A DNA stretch of 64,000 bases from Terriglobia bacterium (GTDB taxonomy: Bacteria; Acidobacteriota; Terriglobia; Terriglobales; Acidobacteriaceae): assembly GCA_020072645.1 (NCBI GenBank), contig JAIQGK010000008.1:62001-126000 (forward strand), given 5' to 3'. The position numbers were made by a program, and so were the translations under genes. The stretch's first letter is position 1. Each line of letters starts with the position of its first letter. The notes below the pieces were generated by a model that ran no database searches, was not told the DNA's origin, and saw only the letters and a list, made by a program, of their open reading frames with translations. Below, in pieces: positions 15,876-27,500 of the stretch.

Positions 15876-17891
15876 TTGTACCTGCAACTACAGCAGCAGC
15901 TTATCCAACGGGTTCGCGACCTTTTGAAGCAGCAATATGATGTTGAATTGCCTCGCATCGTGGTTGACCAGCCTCCTAATGTAGGACTGGGAGAATACGC
16001 GCTGCCGCTGAGCTTTGAGCTGGCCAAGAAGCTGCGCAAGCCGCCGCGCAAGATTGCGGAAGAGGTTGTTGCGGCGCTCGGACAGGTTCCGGGCTTTGAA
16101 AAATTTGAAGTCGCCGGTGCGGGCTACATCAATGCGCGCATCAACCGCCAGGAAGCCGCGCGACTGCTGCTTGATCCCGGCGCAGCGCAGCCCGGTTCCG
16201 CCAGCGGCAAAAAGATCCTTGTCGAGCACACCAGCATCAATCCCAACAAAGCGGCCCACATCGGGCATCTGCGCAATGCCGTTCTGGGGGATACGTTTGT
16301 GCGCCTGCTTCAGGCTGCCGGCGCGCGGGTGGATGTGCAGAACTATATCGACAACACCGGCGTTCAGGTAGCGGACGTGGTTGTGGGATTTTTGTATCTG
16401 GAGAAAAAAGGGAAGAGCGAGATTGAGAAGCTGATCGCGGCTGCCGGGCCGCCGCCCAGTTCATTCGACTACTACTGTTGGGACCTCTACGCGCGCGTTT
16501 CGCAGTGGTATGAGGAAAGCAAGGAGAACCTGAAGCTTCGGCTGCAAACGCTGCACGATATTGAGCGCGGAGGGAATGAAGCGGCTGATATCGGAAAACT
16601 GGTTTCGACCGCCATCATTCGCCGCCATCTGGAAACCATGCAGCGGCTGGACATTGAATATGACTTTCTGCCGCAAGAGAGCGAGATTCTTCATCTGCAT
16701 TTCTGGGAGTCGGCGTTTGAGCAGTTAAAGCAGAAGGGCGTGCTGTATTTCGAGACCGAAGGCAAGAACAAAGGCTGCTGGGTGATGAAGCGGGCGGTCT
16801 CTCCGCAAACCGCCAAACGGCAAGCCGCAGCCGAGGACAAAGATGCTCCTGAAGCCAAAGATGATCAGAACAAAGAAGGCCCGGACGAAGACGCCAAGGT
16901 AATCGTGCGCTCCAACGGCACGGTGACTTACGTCGGCAAAGACATTGCTTACCATCTATGGAAGTTCGGTTTGCTGGGGCGCGACTTCGGCTACCAGCGT
17001 TTCTATCGCTATCCCAACGGCCGTCAGGTCTGGATATCGGCAGAGTCGGGCGAAAAAGAGCATCCGCATTTTGGCGGCGTGAATGCCATATATAACGTGA
17101 TTGACTCGCGCCAGGCTGATCCGCAGAACAACGTAATTGAAGCGATTCGCGGACTTGGTTACGCCGAGCAGGCGGAAGACTACCACCACTTTTCTTATGA
17201 AATGGTGGCGCTCACGCCGCGCTGCGCCATGGAATTGGGCTATGACGTTTCCGAAGAAGACCAGAAGCGCTCCTATATCGAGGTCTCAGGACGCAAAGGC
17301 TTTGGCGTAAAGGCGGATGACTTGCTCGATTCTCTGATCGCGGCGGCACAAAAGGAAGTGGACTCGAGACACGCGGAGATGAGCGAGCAGGAGCGGCATG
17401 AGATCGCTTCGCAGATTGCTATCGGTGCGCTGCGTTACTTCATGCTGAAGTTCACCAAGACATCGGTGATCGCGTTCGACTTCAAGGAAGCTTTGAGCTT
17501 TGAGGGTGAAACCGGGCCTTATGCGCAGTACGCGATTGTCCGCGCCACAAATATCTTCCGCAAAGCCGGCCTCAGCGCGGAAGAGATTCTTGCCGGCAAG
17601 ATTGATTTACGTTTTCTGAAAGAAGATGACGAATTGTGGGAGCTGTGGCTGCGAGCCGGGCAGCTTTCCAGCATGATTGAGCAGTGCATCTCTACGACTG
17701 AACCCGCGTATGCGGCCAAGTTCGCGTTCCAACTGGCGCAGCAGTTCAACAACTTCTACCACAAGCACCACATCCTCACGGAAGACGACCAGGCAAAGAA
17801 AGGCTTTCTTCTGGCGACTGCGGCAGTAGTGCGTCGTGCGCTGATTCAGAGCCTTGAGTTGATGGGGATCGGCGCGCCGAGCGTCATGTAA
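15876..17891 (+). CDS. argS: arginyl-tRNA synthetase
   Basis: ArgS charges tRNA-Arg. The product is 671 residues from a TTG start at 15876 with AAAGG about 10 nt upstream; no ATG or GTG gives the expected N-terminus (YLQLQQQLIQRVRDLL). The HIGH motif is in NPNKAAHIGHLRNAVLGD (about residues 122-139). DVQNYIDNTGVQVADVV and KDIAYHLWKFGLLG are typical, and the anticodon domain ends in ALIQSLELMGI. An acidic/lysine-rich insertion at about residues 315-340 (AEDKDAPEAKDDQNKEG) makes it longer than most bacterial ArgS. Housekeeping, monocistronic, divergent from larC. Confidence 0.96.
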   Translation: MYLQLQQQLIQRVRDLLKQQYDVELPRIVVDQPPNVGLGEYALPLSFELAKKLRKPPRKIAEEVVAALGQVPGFEKFEVAGAGYINARINRQEAARLLLDPGAAQPGSASGKKILVEHTSINPNKAAHIGHLRNAVLGDTFVRLLQAAGARVDVQNYIDNTGVQVADVVVGFLYLEKKGKSEIEKLIAAAGPPPSSFDYYCWDLYARVSQWYEESKENLKLRLQTLHDIERGGNEAADIGKLVSTAIIRRHLETMQRLDIEYDFLPQESEILHLHFWESAFEQLKQKGVLYFETEGKNKGCWVMKRAVSPQTAKRQAAAEDKDAPEAKDDQNKEGPDEDAKVIVRSNGTVTYVGKDIAYHLWKFGLLGRDFGYQRFYRYPNGRQVWISAESGEKEHPHFGGVNAIYNVIDSRQADPQNNVIEAIRGLGYAEQAEDYHHFSYEMVALTPRCAMELGYDVSEEDQKRSYIEVSGRKGFGVKADDLLDSLIAAAQKEVDSRHAEMSEQERHEIASQIAIGALRYFMLKFTKTSVIAFDFKEALSFEGETGPYAQYAIVRATNIFRKAGLSAEEILAGKIDLRFLKEDDELWELWLRAGQLSSMIEQCISTTEPAYAAKFAFQLAQQFNNFYHKHHILTEDDQAKKGFLLATAAVVRRALIQSLELMGIGAPSVM

Positions 17892-17933
17892 GCGCTTAGT
17901 GCCGTCTACAGGTCGCTAAAGAGAGTCAACGCC

Positions 17934-17978
17934 CTATATAAAGGTGCCTATATTATATAAAGGTGCCTATATAAGGTG
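17934..17978. repeat. short AT-rich tandem repeat behind argS
   Basis: The unit ATATAAAGGTGC recurs three times (about 17936-17947, 17955-17965, and a shortened copy at 17968-17978), each starting within a TATATA run. It lies 43 bp after the argS stop, in non-coding sequence, and is much richer in AT than its surroundings. It may be a decayed dispersed repeat; no hairpin with a T-tract is formed. Confidence 0.5.
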
Positions 17979-18066
17979 TAAGTGTCCCCACCCGCAATCG
18001 TAATCATCTCTTCCTAAGTACCTTTTGAGCAGAATTCCTGAGTTGCAAATCTTTATTTGAGAGATA

Positions 18067-18879
18067 ATGTCGCCAGAGGTTTTGACGGATATGCCAGCAG
18101 TAGCACGCGGTTTTCTTCTTGTTTTTATTTTGTCCCTTGCGGGAAGTTCCCTCACAGCTCAGACTGGAACTCCTGCAGCGCAATCCAATCCAGCGGATAC
18201 GATCTTCACCATCTCGGTTGCGCCGCCCACCACGGCCAAAGACGTTCAGGTGCGTTATTTTCTCACTGACGAGTCAGGTGTGCGCTGGTCATCGACGGCG
18301 GCAGCGGCGGGCAGTGACAAACTGGTGATTCATGCCGACTCCGCAGGGCGCACGCCAAAGACATTCAATGCCATTGCCTACGCGCCGGGCTGCCAGTTCA
18401 TAACCTTTACGTCCCAGGATCTGGCGAGCAGCACACGGCAGGGCGACTTCCAGTGCCAAAAGCTGCCGACTGTTGAATTGCGCGGAAAAGTTGCGCTGCC
18501 TCCCGGCGGGCAGGTGCTGCAAGTGGAATCAATGTACGTGGTGCGCTGGGCGGGAAAATTCTTTTCCGTTCCTGGCCTGTCAATCTCTCCTCTTGCCGTG
18601 ACCAAGGCAACGGTGGATGCGGACGGAAGTTTTGTCATGGACTTGCCTGACTTCACCAACGATCCGCTGTGGAGTTCGCTATCGAATAATGCGACGCTGA
18701 TGTTCTTTCTGACCGATCAGGCGACCGGGCATCGCGTTGCGGGGCTGAAAGCTCCGGCTGCGCTTTCTCGCGGCGGAAACTTGAAAGTCGCGGCCACTTA
18801 TCCTGAAGTCGCATTTACCATTCGGCAGGGCGTCGCGGCAAAAACGGGCACAGCTAAATTAGCGAAAGCCGCTCAGTAG
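18067..18879 (+). CDS. secreted protein of unknown function
   Basis: The 270-residue protein starts MSPEVLTDMPAVARGF and has a signal peptide (LLVFILSLAGSSLTAQ). The mature part appears all-beta, with short extracellular-type strands (FTISVAPPTTAKDVQVRYFL, KVALPPGGQVLQVESMYVVRW) and two Cys (about 118 and 139) that could form a disulphide. I do not recognise a family. ATG 18067 has GAGAG upstream; Met9 is a possible alternative. It lies just ahead of the DUF6916/GNAT pair but 40 bp away, so cotranscription is possible. Confidence 0.72.
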   Translation: MSPEVLTDMPAVARGFLLVFILSLAGSSLTAQTGTPAAQSNPADTIFTISVAPPTTAKDVQVRYFLTDESGVRWSSTAAAAGSDKLVIHADSAGRTPKTFNAIAYAPGCQFITFTSQDLASSTRQGDFQCQKLPTVELRGKVALPPGGQVLQVESMYVVRWAGKFFSVPGLSISPLAVTKATVDADGSFVMDLPDFTNDPLWSSLSNNATLMFFLTDQATGHRVAGLKAPAALSRGGNLKVAATYPEVAFTIRQGVAAKTGTAKLAKAAQ

Positions 18880-18919
18880 TTGACACTGGCGAACGTGTTG
18901 CATAGGCTGTGTGTTCCCT

Positions 18920-19234
18920 ATGCCCACGCCTCTGGACGATTTGAACGCAAAGCTTTTCCGCGAGCATCTGCACAGTCAATTTAAAGTCCATCAGGACAAT
19001 AATGAGCCGGTCACGCTCGAACTGGCGGATGTAGTCGAGACCAACCAGTCGCCGAAGATGGAGCTGTTCTCACTCTCTTTTCGCGGTCCATTCCGGCCGC
19101 GGCTGGACCAGCGCACCCATCGCCTGGAACATGAAAAGCTGGGCGAGATCGAAATCTTTCTCACGCCGATTTCCGCCGATCAGCAAGACGGAACGATGTA
19201 TGAAGCGGTATTCCATCGCTTTCGCAAATCGTGA
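18920..19234 (+). CDS. DUF6916-like domain protein
   Basis: From ATG 18920 the protein is 104 residues; a GTG at 18911 would add three. It is soluble, without signal peptide. The pattern VTLELADVVE...LFSLSFRGP...THRLEHEKLGEIEIFLTPI...MYEAVFHRF matches the C-terminal half of the exported protein at 20528-21097 (LTLLSVTEL...FNLAWFGGP...GTFFVEHPHLGQFALFIVP...YTAIVNRL), so both belong to one small domain family, which I name DUF6916 from memory. The stop overlaps the start of the GNAT gene (GTGATG). Function unknown; such proteins occur beside phage-tail-collar proteins, as here. Confidence 0.7.
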   Translation: MPTPLDDLNAKLFREHLHSQFKVHQDNNEPVTLELADVVETNQSPKMELFSLSFRGPFRPRLDQRTHRLEHEKLGEIEIFLTPISADQQDGTMYEAVFHRFRKS

Positions 19235-19707
19235 TGGCCGCCGGCAAAATAACACTTCGCGCCGTGCAGGAATCAGACAATGAGTTCCTGCTGAAAGTGT
19301 ATGGCAGCACGCGCGAGCAGGAACTGGCGCAGGTCCCGTGGACAGTAGAGCAGAAGCAGCAGTTTGTGCGCATGCAGTACGAGGCGCAGAAAAACCATTA
19401 TGCGGCGCAGCATCCCCATGCCACCCACGAAGTTATTTGCCTTGAAGGAACTGACGCCGGCCGTTTGTATCTAGACCGCTCGGGTGAGAAGTTTCACATC
19501 CTGGACATTACGCTCCTGCCGGAATATCGCAACCGGGGCGCCGGCTCCTTTCTGCTGGGGCAGATCATGGCGGAAGCAAAAGAAGCCCGCAAACCCATGA
19601 GCATCTACGTGGAAACGTTCAATCCTTCATTGCGGCTTTTTCAACGGCTCGGGTTCACCGTAATCCAGCAAGAGGGCTTTCACCTGCTGCTGCAATGCGC
19701 AAGCTAA
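19231..19707 (+). CDS. GNAT-family N-acetyltransferase
   Basis: The 158-residue protein (GTG 19231, or ATG 19234) transfers an acetyl group from acetyl-CoA to an amine. The acetyl-CoA loop is in ILDITLLPEYRNRGAGSFLLGQI (Q/RxxGxG/A-like), and the C-terminal strand pattern LFQRLGFTVIQQEGFHLLL is typical. It is clearly paralogous to the GNAT at 33559-34041 (both have an N-terminal RFLY/LKVYGSTR-like segment, W-TVxQ and LLDI-LLPEHR). It overlaps the DUF6916 gene by 4 bp. The paralogue also sits next to tail-collar genes, suggesting a conserved partnership. Confidence 0.85.
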   Translation: MMAAGKITLRAVQESDNEFLLKVYGSTREQELAQVPWTVEQKQQFVRMQYEAQKNHYAAQHPHATHEVICLEGTDAGRLYLDRSGEKFHILDITLLPEYRNRGAGSFLLGQIMAEAKEARKPMSIYVETFNPSLRLFQRLGFTVIQQEGFHLLLQCAS

Positions 19708-19814
19708 GCGATAGATCACGTTACCCGTGACCTTGACCAATAGTGCCGTTTCCAGTGTTGCACTCTAGCGGGCACAATCAATGAAGGAAGCTGTCTCATT
19801 CAGTTTCCAGAGTA

Positions 19815-20531
19815 ATGATGCGCGGAGAAAAGCTACTGATAGTCGGCCTAGTCTTATTCCTCGGATTACCGATGGAAGCAACAGATCATGCTCAGCAGCC
19901 GCTCTTGCAGATTACGTCGCCAGTTGAAGGGACAGTCGTGAGGCCTGGGCAGTCGATCACGGTGACGCTGGCCGCAGATCCTTCCGTACAAAACATGGCC
20001 GTCTGGGGCGATGCGGCTTTGAGTTTCGGCGAATCCACACCGTCTCCTCTGCGGTTCACGGTCTCGGTGGCGCCGGACGCCTTGCCTGGCAAGCACCTCA
20101 TAACAGCAGCGGGAACGGCTTCAGGAGTTGATGTGGATGCCGACTCGGTTTCGGTGGATGTGGAAAGACCCGATGCTCCCCAATTTCTGACGGTAGAGCT
20201 TGCGATTCTTAAGTTCAGCGGTGTCGGCGATGACGCTCCAATTATTACCTATGGGCTCTTCAATGACGGAAATAAGATAAACATCAGTCGATCCACGAAG
20301 ACGACATATCTCTCCAATGATCCAACGGTAGCTACTGTGAGCAATGAGGGTCTGGTAACAGCGGTGGCTCCCGGTAAGACTACGATAGCGGTGAATACTA
20401 CAGACTGTGCAGCTCCGCCATTTTTGATTCGCGTGGAAGTGCCATATCCACAACCCATCGGCACGAGCCGAACGCCTCCTGCCGGCCCAGTCGAGACCAT
20501 GGAAGGACGAATTTCGGTGCGAATGCGTTAA
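19815..20531 (+). CDS. secreted protein with Ig-like Big_2 domain
   Basis: The 238-residue protein has a signal peptide (LLIVGLVLFLGLPMEATDHA) and two beta domains. Residues about 28-120 (ITSPVEGTVVRPGQSITVTL) look like an Ig-like/bacterial surface domain. Residues about 130-215 match Big_2 (YLSNDPTVATVSNEGLVTAVAPGKTTIAV). Such domains serve adhesion or surface display in large extracellular proteins. The gene is convergent with the exported DUF6916 gene and the two overlap by 4 bp at their 3' ends. Confidence 0.8.
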   Translation: MMRGEKLLIVGLVLFLGLPMEATDHAQQPLLQITSPVEGTVVRPGQSITVTLAADPSVQNMAVWGDAALSFGESTPSPLRFTVSVAPDALPGKHLITAAGTASGVDVDADSVSVDVERPDAPQFLTVELAILKFSGVGDDAPIITYGLFNDGNKINISRSTKTTYLSNDPTVATVSNEGLVTAVAPGKTTIAVNTTDCAAPPFLIRVEVPYPQPIGTSRTPPAGPVETMEGRISVRMR

Positions 20532-21097
20532 ACCGGCAAAACAGTTTTCGTCTGCAAGCGATTGACGATAGCCGTGTACTGCTGCGGTCCGGCAGGAACA
20601 ATAAATAAAGCAAATTGCCCAAGGTGCGGGTGTTCAACAAAAAAGGTCCCCTGTTGAACGTTGTGAATCGGACCGCCAAACCATGCCAGATTGAACGCGT
20701 CAGTACTTATTGCCTGCCTGGCGGCTGCAGGAGGAGGTACCGCCATGGATGCAGGATTCATTGCCGCAGGCGCACTCAGCTCGGTTACCGAAAGCAGCGT
20801 GAGCCAAAACGGCGCGGTGTTTCCGGAAGCGCTGCTGAGTTTGAACGCGGAGCCGATTGCTCCGGCAAAAGAGTTGCGGGAAATATTGGCGATGCCGCCA
20901 TAGCGCTGTTCGAGCGTTTCGGGTATTTTTGCCGAGATTTGGGCGATATTGCCGGTCGAACCGCTATTTCTATTCGGCAAATCATTTTCGCGGGGTAAAA
21001 CTCTGCCGCCGCCGGCCAGAGCCGCCAATGGCGCAGAAACACACGCGAGAGCTGTAGCCACACTACTGCCTAAGAATATCCGTCGTGAAATTGCCAT
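20528..21097 (-). CDS. Tat-exported DUF6916-like protein
   Basis: From ATG 21097 the protein is 189 residues. It starts MAISRRIFLGSSVATALAC, a twin-arginine signal with a hydrophobic core and AxA-type cleavage near SAPLAALA. The C-terminal 90 residues match the small DUF6916-like protein at 18920-19234. The middle is Ala/Pro/Ser-rich. Tat export suggests folding before translocation. An ATG two codons upstream (21103) is possible. It is divergent from the giant repeat gene and shares the 434-bp intergenic region with it. Confidence 0.72.
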   Translation of the reverse strand: MAISRRIFLGSSVATALACVSAPLAALAGGGRVLPRENDLPNRNSGSTGNIAQISAKIPETLEQRYGGIANISRNSFAGAIGSAFKLSSASGNTAPFWLTLLSVTELSAPAAMNPASMAVPPPAAARQAISTDAFNLAWFGGPIHNVQQGTFFVEHPHLGQFALFIVPAGPQQYTAIVNRLQTKTVLPV

Positions 21098-21531
21098 GTT
21101 CACCTTCTCCTTAGCGAACGTTAGCGAACTTCTTGCTGGTCTAACCTGGGAACCCGGAAACTGTGAAACCGGAAGATGGGCACCGGAAAAAAGGATTGGG
21201 GGAATTAGTTTATAGCCTAAATACCCGATTTTTTAAATGGGAATTTTCAATCTTTCAAACCAGCGGTAATCCGCCGCGCTGGTAAATGTTTTGCATAACC
21301 CAGAGCCAAAATTTGCCCTTAAAACCATTACTTTCAGCCCTTACAGGTATCTTTTCCTCTTGACAAAAATTCAGCTGGGCAGCAGAGTACGTGGATAGGA
21401 TCAACTTACAAAGTCTCCCTATGGGTAATTGAAGCGGTTTTTTGTGTCACTGTTAACGACGGATTAACAGAAGTAACCCCCTGAACAGCCACCTTTAACC
21501 CACACCTCTGCGTGTGCCAGGAGAACGTCCC
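21098..21531. other. divergent intergenic region upstream of the giant repeat gene
   Basis: This stretch separates the Tat-exported DUF6916 gene from the 2865-residue protein gene. It is AT-richer than the genes and should carry promoters in both directions. A Shine-Dalgarno-like AGGAG at 21519-21523 decides the GTG start at 21532. No gene, tRNA or recognisable riboswitch was found. Confidence 0.5.
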
Positions 21532-24500
21532 GTGAAGCATGGGATTTGTTTGCGCGTCTGCTCTATTGCCATCCTTGCTGTAATCGTTGTTTTTGTTTTG
21601 CAAACAGTTGCTCTTGCCGCTCCCATCCAGGTGCCGCAGGCACAGCCGACCGGGCCAAAAATCTGGCTCGGTGAAAGGCAACAGCTGCCCATGCAGGCAG
21701 GCGGTGCGTCTGCGGGCGCAGCGCTGCTGAACGGGCATGCAGCTGTAGCGCCGGCTGGGGCTCAGCCTTTATCGCTGACCACGGGCGACGTGGATGAGGA
21801 TGGTATCGCTGACCTGCTTGTGGGCTACAGTGGGCACCTCAGCATTCAGCGCGGCAATCTGGACGCGTTTGCGCCGCAAAGCGATGCGTCATTTCAGGCG
21901 ATTGCGCATGGCCAGTTCCCGGCGCCATTTTTGGCGCAGAGCTCCACGCTGGCGACGCCGATGAATCCAGACTTTGTGGCGGTGGGACATTTTACCGCCA
22001 GCGGACACAATGATCTGGTGATCGCGGCCAAAGGCGGCAGCGCGCTTTATGTTTTTGTCGGCGATGGCAAAGGCAATTTCGCAGCGCCACAAGCAGTCGA
22101 TCTTCCTGGCGGCGTTACGGCGATGCTGGGCGGCAACCTTGGCCGCGGCAATGCCTTTAGCCAGGTGATATTGGGAATTAACGGTTCGTCAGGCCCTGAA
22201 CTGGCCGTTTTCAACGGCAGCCAGGATGGACTGGATCCGGTAGCGGCCTTTCCCCTGGGCGGCGCGGCTTCCAACCTGACCTTCGGTGACTTTGGCGATG
22301 GCGGCAACGATCTGGCGTTTTTGGCCGGCGGCAAGGTGCAGATCCTGCGCGCGCAGACGATGACGCTGCAACAGGTTTCATTGCCGATTACAGCCAGCGC
22401 GCTGGCCGTAGGTACTTTTGTGATCGATCGCAACCCGGCGCTGCAACTGGCGCTGCTGACTGCAGACGGCACGATCCACATTGCCGCGCATAACGAGTTT
22501 GATCCACGGGCTTACAGTGCCGATGAATTGAAGGCGCTGGGCCAATCCGGCAAGCGGCGCACAGAAGCAAACCCGCTGCTGCCGTCCAGGGTTTTTCCGG
22601 CCACGGGCTGGAAGATCGTAGAAGACATCAATGCCGCAGCGACATTCGCGGCCGGACAGCCGCCGGTGCTGTTCCGCACCAGAATTTCCGACCACCAGAT
22701 GGACGACGTGATGGTGCTCAATGGTTCAACCGGACTGTTGACTGTGGTTCAGCACCCTGACGTGCAGGCGGGAGCGACCACGTTTGCTCCGGCAGTGCTT
22801 TCCTCTCGGCCGTATTCAGGCAATCCGCTCGTGGCGATTCCCGCGCGCACCAACATTGACGGACGCGCCGGCATACTATCGATCCACCAGGGCGAGAGCG
22901 CGCCTTCTGTGCTGATGCCGCTGCCCGACCCAACCTTTACGGTGAACACGACGAATGACACGCTGAGCGCGGGGGCATGCGCAGCCGCCACGCCCGGCCA
23001 GTGCAGCTTGCGCGAAGCGATCATTGAAGCGAATGCCGCTACGGGCACAGATACGATCATCGTTCCAGCGGGAACCTACACGCTGACCCGGCCCAGAAAT
23101 GCGGCGGACCACCACACGTCGCAGCAGGGAACGCTGGAAGTGCAGGATTCGGTCAACATCGTCGGCGCGGGACAGGCCACAACCATTATCCAGGGCGGAA
23201 CGACCTTGGCCACCAGCGTGGACAAGGTCATCTCGTTCAACCAGGACATTGATTCCTTTACCAATGCTACGGTGAGCGTTTCGGGCGTGACGATCCAGAA
23301 CGGAAACAACCGCGGCGATTGCTGCACTCTCCAGGATGGATTTGGCGGAGCCTTCGACTTCGATACAGGCGGCAACGGCACACCAGGCTCGGGCAATGCA
23401 ACCCTGACCATGACCAACGTGACGATCCAGAACAACGCAGTCACGGATGGCCAAGGCGGCGGCTTTACGATGTTCAACACCCTGAACGGAACGGGCTTCG
23501 CCACCTTAACCAATGTGATCGTGCAGAACAACGACGCCACGGCGATTTCCAACGCGACGGCGGTCTGCTGCGGTGATGGCGGCGGCGGCGTGATTGACGC
23601 GCGCTCCCACATTGTGATGAGCAACGTCCAGGTCCTGACCAATCACACGCACACCGCCGGAGCCGTAACTCCTACGGGCGGCGGACTGTTCTTCTCCGGC
23701 CAGCACACGCAGCCCCAAAGCCACATTTCCGGGGGCTCCATCTCAGGGAATACGGCTACCGGCATGGGCGGCGGAATTAACAACCAGGCAACGCTGCTAA
23801 TCGATGGCGGAACGATCATCAGCAACAACACGTCTGGAAACGAAGGACCTTCCGCCAACAATGCGGGCGGCGGCGGCATTGCAAACCAGGCTTCCGATGG
23901 TATGACGCTGAGCAAGGTAACGATCACCGGGAACAGCACGGCGGGCGACGGCGGCGGAGTCTTTACCGGCGGCGGCACCGGCATTGGCCCGGTTGTGATC
24001 AACTTCAGCCGTTTTGCGGGAAACAGCGCGACGCACAATCCCGCCAGCAGTAATCTTGTGAACGTTACGGCCGCTACAGGCGGGAACCAGGTAACGGCGA
24101 CGAACAACTGGTGGGGAACGAACGTGCCTTCGAGCACCATCGTGACCGCAGCCGGCACCTGCCCGGCGCCGGTTAATACGAACGCGGTTTGCTTTGACCC
24201 GTTCATCGTGCTGACGCATCAGGCAAGCCAGGAGAAGATCAAGATCAATGGAAGCACCACGCTCACGGGCGACATGAGCAAGGACAACCATGGCAATGGC
24301 GCGGCATTGGTTGGAAACCTGAACGAAATCGTCGGACTGCCAATCACGTTTGCGCCGGGGCCGCTGGGGACGATTCCGGCTGGACAGCTCTCGCAGACGT
24401 TGAACGCGAGCGCCCAGGCCACCGCAACCTTCAATGCGGGTGGCACGTCAGGACGCGCCAATCCAACCGCCACCGTGGACCAGGGCACGGCCCTGGCCCT

Positions 24501-27500
24501 GGACAGCCTGATTTCGAGTGCCACAGAAGCGGGCACGACTGCCACGATAACAACGGTCGGCGCGCATGGATTCGCCACGGGCGAAACGGCTGTGATTTCC
24601 GGAGTAGGCGTTGGCGGCTATAACGGAACGTTCGTAATCACAAGCACGCCCACAGTCAACACATTTACTTACACTGCGACGGCCGGATTGGGAGCTTCCA
24701 GCGGCGGAACAGCCAACGTCGGCATTGTGATTTTGGAGCCGCCATCAATCGTCAAGAGCTTTGGCGCGGCCACGATTCCAGTCAACGGCACGACCACGGT
24801 GAATTTCAGCATCAACAATCCAAACGTTGTGGCCATCAACGGTAGCTTTACCGACACTCTGCCCGTTGGATTGCAAGTGGCTGCAACCCCTGGCGTAACT
24901 AATACCTGCGGAGGCACGGTTACGGCCGTGGCCGGATCAGGCAGCATCAGCTTCAGCAATAACCTTACGCCGGTTGGAGTTTGCACGATTTCCGTGAATA
25001 TTACCGGGACGGTGGACAACAACTACACCAACAGCGTTCAGATTCTTTCCACGGACGCGGGTAATGGCAATACGTCGTCTGCAAATATTACGGTCATTAA
25101 TCCGCCGACCATCGCCAAAGCGTTTGGCGCGGCGACGATTCCGCTGAACGGCACTACTTCACTCACGTTTACGCTGAGCAGCACCAACGTGAACCTGACG
25201 CTGAACGGCGTTGCCTTTACTGATAACCTGCCGGCAGGCCTGGTGGTAGCCACTCCGAACAATCTGAACACCACTTGCAGTGGCACGGCCACCGCCGTCG
25301 CTGGATCATCGTCCGTGTCTTTGAGCGGCGCATCGCTCGCTCCGGGCACAAGCTGCACAGTGTCAGTCAACGTCCAGGGAACAACCGCGGGCGTAAAGAA
25401 CAATAGCGTGCAGGCGAGTTCGACCAATGCCGGCACGGGCAATACATCCAATGCTTCAATTACGGTTGTAGCTCCCCCGACCATCGCGAAAGCTTTCGGT
25501 GCTTCCAGCATTCCGTTGAACGGCTCAACCTCACTCAGTTTCACCATTACGAACCCCAACACCACAGTGGCGCTGACCGGAGTCGCTTTCAGTGACACTC
25601 TGCCTGCAGGCCTGGTTGTTTCTACGCCGAACGGCCTTACTGGCGCCTGCGGCGTTGGCACGATCACGGCCACAGCGGGAACGAACGTGATCAGTCTGAG
25701 CGGCGGAACAATTGCCGCCAGCGCTTCCTGCACTTTCTCAGTGAACGTGACCGGCATTGCGGCTGGACAGCAGACCAATACAACCGGCAATGTGACTTCG
25801 ACCGAAGGCGGAACTGGCGGAACAGCCTCTGCCAGCGTGAATGTGGAAGCGCCTCCGTCAATCGCAAAAGTATTTAATCCTTCGACGATTGCGCTGAACG
25901 CGACCACCTCACTCACGTTCACTATTACGAATCCAGCAGCCAACGTTGATTCATTGTTTGGTGTAGCGTTCACAGACACGCTGCCTACAGGGCTGACTGT
26001 GGCGAATGCTTCCGCTACGGTTTGCGGTGGAACGCTGACGACCACAGCTCCGACAGGTATCTCCTTGGTGGGCGCCACAATCGCTGCCAACAGCCAGTGC
26101 CAGTTCTCTGTGACGGTAACGGGCGCAGCATCCGGACAGTACACCAATACCACCGGGAGCGTGAGTTCGACCAATGGCGGAACGGGCAACACCGCTTCAG
26201 CCAATTTGACTGTAGCCACGCCGCCTTCAATCACCAAGGTTTTTGGCGCGGCCAGCATTCCTTTGAACGGAACAACTTCACTGACGTTCACCATCCAGAA
26301 CCCCAACACTAATCTGGCGCTTACCGGGATTGCCTTTACTGACAATCTGCCGGCTGGCTTGGTAGTGGCAACGCCTAGCGCGTTAAACAATACCTGCGGC
26401 GGCACGGCAACAGCGGTCGCAGGATCGGGAAGCATCAGCCTCTCTGCTGGAACATTGGCGGCGAGCGCAAGCTGCACTGTCTCAGTCAATGTCCAGGGAA
26501 CGACTGCGGGCGTGAAGAATAACAGCGTCCAGGTGACTTCGACCGAAGGCGGAACCGGGAATACGTCCAACGCTTCGATTACCGTGGTTGGTGCGCCGCT
26601 CATTATCAAGGCGTTCGGCGCGGCTTCAATTCCGCTGAACGGCTCGACCAGCTTGAGCTTCACCGTCCAGAACAACAACACGACCACGGCCCTGACCGGA
26701 GTCGCGTTTAGTGATACGTTGCCTGCGGGCCTGGTGGTATCGACACCGAACGGCCTCACGGGAACCTGCGGTGCCGGCACGATCACGGCCACTGCGGGAA
26801 CGAACGTGATTAGCCTGAGCGGCGGAACGATTGCCGCCAACAGCTCCTGCACATTCTCCGTGAATGTCACAGGCACTGCGGCAGGATTGCAGAACAACAC
26901 GACGGGCAACGTAACTTCAACCGAGGGCGGAACCGGCGGAACAGCTTCGGCCTCCATCAATGTCGTTGCGCCACCGTCGATTGCCAAGGTATTCAATCCC
27001 TCTGGCATCGCTCTGAACGCCACAACTTCTCTGACGTTCACCATCACCAATCCAGCAGCCAATGCCGTGGCCCTGACCGGCGTAGCGTTTACTGACACGC
27101 TGCCGACAGGTCTTACGGTGGCGAATGCTTCCGCCACAGTTTGCGGCGGAACCCTGACAACCACAGCTCCGACAGGTATCTCCTTGGTGGGCGCCACAAT
27201 CGCTGCCAACAGCCAGTGCCAATTCTCTGTGACGGTAACGGGCGCAGCCTCGGGTAGCTATACCAACACCACTGGAAATGTAACTTCCACCAACGGCGGA
27301 ACGGGCAATACAGCTTCAGCCAATCTGACCGTAGCCACGCCGCCTTCAATCACCAAGGTTTTTGGCGCGGCCAGCATTCCTTTGAACGGAACAACTTCGC
27401 TGACGTTCACCATCCAGAACCCCAACACTAATCTGGCGCTTACCGGGATTGCCTTTACAGACAATTTGCCGGCCGGATTGGTAGTGGCAACGCCCAACGC

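Noticed and set aside
21514-21531. Upstream GTG start of the giant gene
   Set aside because: The AGGAG would then lie inside the coding region; GTG 21532 has correct spacing.
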